A stretch of DNA of 64,000 bases. Source: Eupeodes corollae (Eukaryota > Arthropoda > Insecta > Diptera > Syrphidae). Within the stretch, counting starts at the first letter, position 1. Every line of letters begins with the position of its first letter. Positions 23,883-33,900 of the stretch are shown piece after piece. The notes under the pieces are model-generated. The model worked only from the letters and a program-made list of their open reading frames with translations, had not been told where the DNA came from and made no database searches. The stretch covers positions 268,103,913 to 268,167,912 of the forward strand of contig NC_079147.1 of the NCBI RefSeq assembly GCF_945859685.1, read 5' to 3'. The position numbers and the translations under genes are program-made.

Positions 23883-26800
23883 ATGAATGCGAAAAGAAAA
23901 CCTTCGACACAAAGTGGCAATTTCCAAAAGAAAACCAGGTATGATCAATTTATAGAATATGATTTTTATCAACAAATCATAATCCACATTCCTTTACAGA
24001 AACTTCGACGAGGATGAAGAAGATTTTGGCAGTGCCTTTGAGGCTGAGCTGGCAGCCTTTGAAGGTGATGATATAGACCCCACTCAGCTTCTGGGTGAAG
24101 GTCCAGAAAATCAGCAAACTTGCGCCAAATGGTCGCGGGCCGATTATCCACATCTGAACCCAGACGTCGATGGTTTGACATTCCAACAAATCGACGTTGA
24201 AAACTACGTTGGAACACCTCTTCCTGGAATGCCAGGCTCACAGCTCGCCCCAGTGCCTGTCATACGAATGTATGGCATCACAATGGAAGGTAATTCGGTG
24301 TGTTGTCATGTCCACGGTTTCTGTCCGTACTTCTATCTCGCTGCACCTCGTGGCTTTGACAAGAGTCACTGCCACAGATTGCGCGCGGCTCTGGACAAGT
24401 GCGTATTGGCCGACATGCGGAGCAATAAAGACAACATCCAGGAGGCTGTGCTTGAGGTTGAAATCGTCGAGAAACTGTCCATAATGAGCTATCAGGGTGA
24501 CGAGAAGAAAGAATTCATCAAAATAACAATGGCCATGCCAAAGTTGATTGCCGCCGCAAAGAGGCTCCTTGAGAAGGAGATCATTATGTCGGACTTTGAT
24601 TTTCAGGACTGTCGAGCGTATGAGAGTAACATTGACTTCGATATTCGCTTCATGGTCGACACTGGAGTTGTTGGCTGCAGTTGGATAGAACTGCCAGCTG
24701 GTTCGTGGCGATTGCGAAGTAGAGACACCAAACCCATTCCGGAGTCGAGATGTCAAATTGAAGTCGACGTAGCTTTTGATAAATTCATTGCCCACGAACC
24801 CGAGGGCGAGTGGGGAAAGGTGGCGCCTTTTAGAATACTCTCATTCGATATTGAATGCGCTGGAAGGAAGGGTATTTTCCCAGAGGCCAAAGTTGATCCG
24901 GTGATTCAAATCGCCAACATGTGCATTCGGCAAGGCGAACAGGAGCCATTTATTCGCAATGTCTTCACATTGAATACTTGTGCCCCGATTGTGGGATCAC
25001 AGGTTCTTTGTTTTAATAAGGAAACGGTAAGTTTGATTTAATCTTTATTACATGAAACGTTGTTCAATCTTTAAATATAGGAACTCCTCGACAAATGGTC
25101 TTCCTTTATCCGTGAAGTGGATCCGGACATTTTAACCGGCTACAACATTAATAATTTCGATATTCCATATCTCCTGAATAGAGCCCAACACTTGAAGGTC
25201 AAAGGCTTCGAGTATCTTGGTCGTATCAAGAACATTCGATCTGTTATCAAGGATCAAGTTCTTCAGTCTAAGCAGATGGGAAGGCGAGAGAACAAATACG
25301 TTAACTTCGAAGGTAGAGTTCCTTTCGATTTGTTGTTTGTTCTTCTCCGAGACTATAAACTACGTTCGTACACTCTTAACGCTGTCAGTTATCATTTCCT
25401 CCAAGAACAAAAGGAGGACGTGCATCATAGCATCATTACCGATCTCCAGAACGAAAACGAACAGACACGTCGACGATTGGCCATGTACTGTCTCAAAGAC
25501 GCCTACCTTCCCCTCAGACTGCTCAATAAACTTATGTCGATTGTTAACTACATGGAAATGGCTCGTGTCACCGGGGTCACTTTGGAATCCCTACTCACAC
25601 GAGGACAACAGATCAAAGTACTTAGTCAGTTGCTGCGGAAGGCACGAACCAAGGGATTCATAATGCCCGCCTATCACAGTCAATCCAATGACGAGCAATT
25701 CGAGGGAGCGACAGTTATCGAACCGAAGAGAGGATACTATGCCGATCCAATCTCGACGCTCGATTTTGCCTCCCTATACCCGAGTATTATGATGGCTCAC
25801 AATCTATGCTACACGACCTTGGTTCAGCCCAACATGAAGGACAAACTGTCGCTATCTGTGGACGATGACATGGAGAAGACTCCCTCAAACAATTTGTTCG
25901 TCAAATCCCACATTCGTCGTGGTCTGCTTCCTGAAATTCTAGAATCCCTGTTAGCTGCGAGAAAAAAGGCCAAAAACGATCTCAAAGTGGAGACGGATCC
26001 ATTCAAAAGAAGCGTCTTAGACGGACGACAGTTGGCTTTGAAAATCTCTGCAAATTCTGTGTACGGTTTTACTGGAGCACAAGTTGGAAAGCTCCCCTGT
26101 TTGGAGATATCGGGAAGTGTCACAGCCTATGGGCGAACCATGATCGAGTTGACAAAGAACGAAGTCGAAGCACATTATACCCGAGCAAATGGCTACGAAA
26201 ATGATGCTGTTGTCATTTATGGTGATACCGATTCTGTGATGGTAAATTTTGGAGTAAAAACTTTGGAGCGAAGCATGGAACTAGGGAGGGAAGCAGCCGA
26301 ATTGGTTAGTTCGAAGTTTGTTCGGCCGATTAAGCTGGAATTCGAAAAAGTCTACTTCCCGTATTTGTTGATCAATAAGAAGCGTTATGCGGGTTTGTAC
26401 TTCACAAACACCGAGAAATACGATAAAATGGATTGCAAAGGTTTGTTTTTTTCTTTGTATTCCCTTTTATCATATTCTTAAATTCGCGATCTTCTTATTT
26501 TAGGTATTGAAACTGTAAGAAGAGATAACTCTCCATTGGTGGCGAATCTCATGAACACCTGCCTACAAAAACTTCTGATCGAACGTAACCCTGATGGAGC
26601 TGTGGAATATGCCAAATCTGTGATATCTGATTTGCTTTGCAACCGCATAGACATATCCCAGTTGGTCATCACAAAGGAACTGACCAAAACAGACTATGCG
26701 GCCAAACAAGCTCACGTCGAGTTGGCAGCCAAAATGAAGAAACGTGACCCGGGAACAGCTCCAAAGTTGGGTGATCGAGTTCCTTACGTGTTGTGTGCTG

Positions 26801-27394
26801 CCGCAAAGAATACCCCCGCCTACATGAAGGCCGAGGATCCTATTTATGTGCTGGAGAACTGCGTACCCATAGATGCGAATTACTACCTGGAGAACCAACT
26901 GTCAAAACCTCTTCTAAGAATCTTCGAACCAATTTTGGGCGAAAAGGCCGAGTCCATTTTGCTGAGTTAGTTTTTAGCTTAAATTAGTTTTTTTTATTTA
27001 CTAAGAGACGACATTTTTTCTAGAGGGTGAACATACCAGAACTCGGGCAATGGTGACATCGAAAGTCGGTGGTTTGGCTGGATTTGTGACCAAAAGAACG
27101 GCGTGTCTAGGTTGCAAGGCGCTCATGCCAAATGGGTATGAAAAGAGCGCCCTTTGTCCACATTGCGAACCAAACATCGGCGAATTGTATCAGAAGGAGA
27201 TTTTTGCCAAGAGAAGTCTGGAGGAGAATTTTTCACGTCTTTGGACCGAATGCCAACGATGCCAAGGCTCCCTGCATGAGGAAGTACTATGTTCCAATCG
27301 AGATTGTCCTATTTTCTATATGCGTCAGAAAATTCGAATGGAACTCGATACACAAGAGAAACGAGTACAACGATTCGGAGCGCCATCTTGGTAA
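23883..27394 (+). CDS. PolD1: DNA polymerase delta catalytic subunit
   Basis: Five exons: 23883-23938, 24000-25026, 25081-26440, 26504-26965 and 27024-27394. All junctions are GT-AG and in frame, giving 1,091 residues, the family length. This is the leading/lagging replicative B-family polymerase with proofreading exonuclease. Exonuclease motif SFDIE is at about 300-304. Polymerase motif A, DFASLYPSI, starts at 589. Motif B is KISANSVYG. Motif C, YGDTDS, has its Asp pair at about 743 and 745. Two C-terminal cysteine clusters, CysA from about 996 (CLGC...CPHC) and CysB from about 1045 (CQRC...CSNRDC), bind zinc and an iron-sulfur cluster and recruit the accessory subunits. The small first exon encodes the basic N-terminus MNAKRKPS. 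The gene looks intact and is convergent with Arl1. Confidence 0.97.
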
Positions 27395-27968
27395 CACAAA
27401 GAATACTGAGTTCCGTGAAGTTTCTTCTTTTCATTTCTTGTTTTATTTTAACTTAGATTTATTTTCTTGTTTTTTTTAATAATAATTATATATCATTATT
27501 ACATTATTAAATAAGTTTTCGTTTAGACTAAACTTTTTATTACATTATTACAAAAACAATGATGTTTTCTTTTTGTTGTTGGTTTTGTATGAAATTGTGT
27601 GTTTGCTGTTGACCTTTTTTTCTAAACTTTTCAAAACTTGTGGGTTTTTTTTTAATTGAATTTAAACATATTTTTAAATAGAAAAAGAGGAGAGAAAAAG
27701 ATTTCCATTTAGAGAAACAGAAACATCACGACAATATACAAATTATAATTTACAAACGTTTTGGTTTTGGAATAATGTGATATTCTCTTCTTTTTTGTTT
27801 TGTTTTTCTTTTTAAGTTCGGTCTTATTTATTTTGTATCATTTTTATTTATTATTATATTTTTTTGGGTAAATTACTTGTTATTTTTTTTATTATTATTT
27901 GGAAATTGTTTTTTTTTTGTTGTTGTTTGTTTATTTTGAACTGATTTAATTTTTAAAACTTAGCTAGG
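27395..27968. other. Shared 3' region between convergent PolD1 and Arl1
   Basis: 574 bp between the two stop codons. It is very AT-rich and T-rich and presumably holds both 3' UTRs. Several AATAA-like strings occur on each strand, but I cannot choose the functional poly(A) signal. Confidence 0.5.
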
Positions 27969-30900
27969 TTATTTTCGGCTTTGTAATGTATTTGATAACC
28001 AATCCATTGCTTGGTCTAAGCCTTCACCTTTGGTCGCTGATGTTTTAAATATTTGAAACGTTCGATTTTTCAAATGTTCAAGACCTAAAGCATGATGTAC
28101 TTCAGCAACGGTCATACATCCTTCCATATCTTGTTTATTTGCTAGAACAACGAGTATCGCACCAGCGAGTTCTTCTTCCTGTAAGTAAAATAAAACAAAA
28201 ACAAAGAAAAATGTTATTATTTGATTTCTGTTAAAATTACGCGATAGATTTCTTGACAGAGTTTTAGCATCGAATTTGATAGTTCTCAAAGTTCATCAAA
28301 CAATAAAATAGAAATTTGTTTAAATTAAGTTAGATTTAAAATTTTGTCAAGAAATCGTATGTAAGAATTGGTAAACTTACCCTCAACATGTAAAGTAATT
28401 CATCTTTGGATATACCGATTCGATCTCGATCGGCTGAATCGACAACGTAAATAATAGCATCTGTGTTGCTATAGTAACACCGCCAATAAGGTCTTAAATG
28501 ATAAATAAAATAAAAATATGAATATGTATAAGCAAATGTGTGAGTAAATTACATTTTTTAAATATTTATTTGGATTATAAATTCTAATTGTATTAAATTA
28601 GGTAATTCTTTTCAAACTTTTCTAGTCTAATTCTAAAAATAATGATTTTAATTGCAGATTTTTTAGTAAAAAAGTGAAGAGCAATTAAAATTGTGTCATG
28701 GCCATAAAATAATAAGTAAACATTTAGACAGGATAATAGATCGTCAATTTGAAGAAATACATGTTTTATGATTTCAAGGAAAAAGTTTCGAGATCCTAAA
28801 AAATATCCCAAATTAAAAAAACTATTTTAAATTTGAGAAATTTTTTTGTTTCTTGGGCTTTGATGATCAGTCAATTGGATGCGATTAATAATAAAATAAA
28901 ACAAATCCATCTTGGTTTTACCCTACGTTTCGCCAGTTGTTTTCCAGCTTCTTCAGGGGATTTATTTAGTATTTTATACTAAAAAAGAAAAAAAACATGG
29001 TTAAAAGTTGCAAAAAAAGTGCGAAAAGTTTAAATATGGACAACACTAGTATCATTGTATTTAACAACTAATGTATGGCCACACTATACAAAGCACTTTT
29101 AAATTTGTTTTCTTCTTTCTATTTTAAGACTCATGTTCCGTTTCGTTTTAGTTTTTTAGTACACATAAATAGCCTTGGGCCTGATTATGAGGTTCGCGGC
29201 GGATTGTTTCTTATTAACGAACTCGCGGCGAAGCGAAAGTAGTTCTTCCTATATTCCAGTGATTTGACACTTTGGTTTGACTTTTTCTCTCTATATTCCA
29301 GTGATTTGACACTTTTGGTTTGACAGCTTTCCACAAATTGTGTTTTGTTTTGATTTAATTTGTAAAATTTGCTGTGATTTCTTCAATAAACAATAATAAA
29401 TTTAAAAAATGATATGAATTTGATGCAATGCCCTTATTTTTCTTCATAAACTCGACGAGAGCCAAAAATTGATGTCGATTTGTTTGCTTGTTTTTATCGT
29501 TCCTTGAATGAATTTTTAAAATTTATATTTTATTGTGGATAAATTATAAGAAAATTAAAATAAAGCTAACTCACATTTTTTTTGTAGTACCCGTGGCATG
29601 ATGGTTAGTGCGCTGGACTGTCACGCAAGGGGTCTTGGGTTCAATCCCTGCCTGTGCCCACTTAATTTAAAAAAATTAATTTTCGCGGGTACTACCTCTT
29701 GCGAGGAATTGACAAATCCTTCAAGAGTAATTCTTGTTATGAAAAAGTGCTTTCTCAAACTAGCCGTTCGGATTCGGCCTTAAATTGTAGGTCCCTTCCA
29801 TTCCTGACAACAGTACTCGCACACAGGAATGGTTGAGAGTTGTAAGTCACTAGGCCCTGGTTCACAACGGACTGTTGCGCCACCCCATTTGATTTTGAAC
29901 TCACATTTTTAAATTAAAATAAATAATCCACGAAATCGAACACTGAATAATAATAAACACTCTTTCGCCTGTGAATCCGCCAAAAAAAGCTATCGGATTC
30001 AACTCGCCAACAAACATTATGACATTTCAAACTCGCCTTCGAATTCGTTAATTGGTCGAATTCAAAACGAAGAAGGTGAACTTCTGAGCGGCATACTGTC
30101 AATGCATGATTTGACTGTTTCCTGCATTTGTGGGTTGTGATTCCACACTTAAAATTCTCTTTCAATAAGTGACCGCACTTTTAGCTACTTCCCTTCTTCA
30201 TTAGCTCCCACACGTTTTTAATTGGTTTCATATAAGGGCTGTTTCCCGGCCAGTCCAATAGAGGGATGTTTTCTTGCCTCAAAAAAGGTTTTGTGGACCG
30301 GGCTGTGTGGCATGGAGCTCCATCTTGCCTACAAATGTAACCATACATCCATCCTTGAACGTTAAAACTATTGCGAATAATCTAATAATTATAAAAATTC
30401 TGCAGTGCGTCTAATAATATGGCCAGGGACTGTAGAAGATTTAAAGCCATTCAAGTATCTAAATGTCAATTTGACATTTCAAAAAAGAGTAAATTTTGGT
30501 CTAGGCTTCCCTCTTTGCCTTCTTGGAAATGGTATCCACACTTTTGTATTATACTTCCGATATGCGCTCAGAAAGGCTTTTTGCCTGCATGAATTCCTTG
30601 TCAAACCAAGGTTCTTTATATTCAGTTTTTCTTTGACTGTTATTCGGTATATATGGTACATGCTACTTTAATGCTTTTTTCAATTTTGTTGAGGCTTGCG
30701 TTGTATTGTTTCATCATCAGAAGTGTATCTTAACGTGTTTTATAGTTGGATGCAGATTCGTTTGACCAACGTAATTTGGAATCGGTTGCATTTGTACATT
30801 GGTTTAATTTTTTTCTTCCCCCTTAGTAAAGGGTATGGAGGAGGCATGTGGCCTGAAAACGGTTTTTTTTCTATTTCCAGATTTTTAACAACTGTTCCCC

Positions 30901-33900
30901 AGTCACCAACTTCTAAACTGTAGAGTCAATGACAGAACTTTCTTGTTTTCCCCAAATGTAAATTCACCCCATTTATAAAAATAGGAAACATTTTGCAGTC
31001 AAAATTCGTACAATAAAAGCACTTTTCGGCCGTCACAGTCGTCGTCAACACAATAGTGAAATTGGTGAAAAAATTTGAGCTTTTAAGGCAACTCAGTGAT
31101 GTGAAGAATCAAAATCGTTCAAGAACAACTTAGTGTTGATGAAAAATTAGGATTGTCAATTTCTCGAAATACTCATAAGCAATATGGTGGATTCTTTCTT
31201 TTTTCAAAAATTTATATTTTATTTACATATAATTTTAAATATGATTGCGTCTAATTTATTGGGAAGCCTTTTCCACTGTACTTCGCAATGTAATTCCATG
31301 CGTATATTGATGCAATTTCCTTACCACAGTTGATACTAAAATACTAACGCCTCATATAAAACTGCCATCCAAAAACGTGCGCAATGTAATGTCCAATTTA
31401 GTGCATCCTCTCTACTAGGTTTTTAATTGAAGTTCATTAGGGTAAATGTTTGTGGTAAATACTGCATGGTTAGTATGTTGGCCTTTAATTTTAAAATAAA
31501 CTCCGATACGGAATTTTATGTTTTAATTTAATGTTAATATGTTTGTTTACTTTGCGTTTACTAAATTTTTTCTTATTTAAAATAACTTCAAGTGAATAAT
31601 AATCTATAAGTAACGATAAAATAACACACACTATATTGACTTATGTGTTTGTGTCAATTTACTCTTTACTTAAGTAAATTTAGTTTAGGTGGCCATTATT
31701 GTATTTTTCGCAGTTATTTTTAAAATATTAATTTCAAGGATCTGTTTGTTGACGAATGAACCTACATATTAAGGGGTTTCCAATAGGAGGATTTATTTTA
31801 AATAGCTTTCTCTTTGTGCAGCTATCAATTTTGAAACTGTCATCTTTTGACATTTGAAAAGTTAAAACTACGTCATAAGAATCTCCTTTTTAGGTGGTAA
31901 TAACAAAACAGTTGAATTGAAATTGTGTGTCTCATTCCAAAACAATTTCAAATAATACTGCACCAGCAGATCAAAGTGAAACCACTTTTTGGAAAACTAT
32001 TTAGTCACTCGTTTTAGTTTTCGAAAGCTTTTTTTTCCAATTTAAGAACACACACACACATAATTTCTACCTTTATTAAATTTGTGTCCTTGTAAGCATT
32101 TTTAAATTCATCAAGTTCTTCCTTTATAGGCATATTTATAGGTACGAATGTGACTATTATTTTCCTTTGTGGACTTTTTTGTCATTGCTCTTAATCCGCA
32201 TGGGCCTTGGCGTTATCCTTCGTTTGTTCGACAGTCAGCAGTCAAAACGTCATTATTAAGCTTCCGTGTCGTGTGTACCTTTGTGTTTGCAGAATACTTG
32301 ATATGAACAAAACCAAACGTTTCCTAATCAAACAAACCACAAAAATATCCTAAAGACCAAACTTAAAACCTCTTTAGTTTGATACCACGAACGAATCCAC
32401 GAATCACAAAAAAGTAAAATTTGGTTTCTTAAACTCGTGAAAAGTATTCCATTTTCAGATGGGAAAAAATTAAATTTTGTTTAAATTTAAGCGAATGTGA
32501 GTGATTTAACACAAATAATGAAAAATATGAACAATAAAAGGGACTTCAATGGTTAGTCAACTAAAATGATGTTGCGTACTATGGACATTATTGGACCTTG
32601 TTTTTTGAGTATGATAAACGAATCTCTTCGTAGTGGTGTTTTTCCTAGTTCCTGGAAAGAATCAATGTAGTGCTAATAAAAAAAAGTTAAGGTGACAGTT
32701 AATCCGGCTGAATTTCGGCCGGTCAACATGCTTATGACGGAGAGTAAAGGCCCACCTATAATAGGCATAAGCAAACATAAGCTTATGTCAAAAACCCAAC
32801 GAAAATTCACTTAAGTTTGCGAAATTACTGCATAGCCATAATGCAATTTTGCTCACGTTTCTACATAACAGATTTTACTTATGCGGCGAGAGCGACTGCG
32901 ATCGCTCTTGCTTAAGTGTGCTTAAGTTAACGAAACTGAGAAAAATTGAACGAAACGGAGCTATACTCCATTATGGTCACTCGTATTGAGATTCTGTGTA
33001 TTCGCATTTACTTATTATAGTTGGGCCCTAAGATTCTTAAAAAAGTTGTACATAATCAGCGGCAGAATTATATAGAACCCAATCGTTTCTTTACGGATTA
33101 TCTGGATTTAGGCAAAATCACAGTTGCAATGGAAAACCGAATTTCATGACAAGAAAGTTATTGTTGCGGTTTTTCTGGATCTACACAGGACATTTGAGAC
33201 AATTGATCGAGATATAATGCTAAACAAACTGAAGTGATATGCTATTGAAGGAGTGGAACTACAATGGTTCAAAAGCTATTTGTCAAGCAGAACTCAGAGA
33301 ACCAAAGTGTTAAGTAAATTATCAGAAGTTTTGGATGTAACGCTGGGAGTACCTCAAGGAGCGATGTTGGGGACACTTCTTTTCATAATTTACATAAACG
33401 ACGGGGAAAATGTATTAAGACATGAGAAAGCTAGGCTGTTTGCGGATGATGCCTTGTTATATGTGTCTGGAAGATCTGCGGAGGAGTGTATCGATCAACT
33501 GAATGCTGATTTAAAAAACATCGAATCGTATTTCAAAATGAATAAATTAAAGCTTAACACTTCAAAAACAATGGAGAATCGAGGAGAAGATATAACGAGG
33601 AACTGTACGGGTTGTACAGCGACAGACCTAGTTAGCAGAATTAAAGTCCAAGGGCTTAGATGGCTAGGTCATGTAGAGCGAATGGACATCAACGATCCAG
33701 CCCGGAAGGTCTTCGAAGCCGATCCCGAGGGACGGCGCAGTAGAGGAAGACCGCGACTCAGGTGGCGCACCCAGGTGGGAAAGGACCTAAAAAACCAACT
33801 AGGCGTGCGAAACTGGAGACAGCTAGCTAGGGACCGAGCTGGCTGGAGACGCATGTTGGTTGAGATCCAGGTTCGCCCCGGATTGTAGCGCCACCTTAAG

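Noticed and set aside
29595..29665. tRNA gene-like sequence with boxes A and B
   Set aside because: It is the head of a repeated SINE with a 13-bp target duplication and a 240-bp unrelated body. The same head occurs at three other places.
33253..33888. A 211-residue single gene
   Set aside because: It is a chimera of two LINEs joined by an insertion with a 13-bp duplication at 33559-33571 and 33918-33930.
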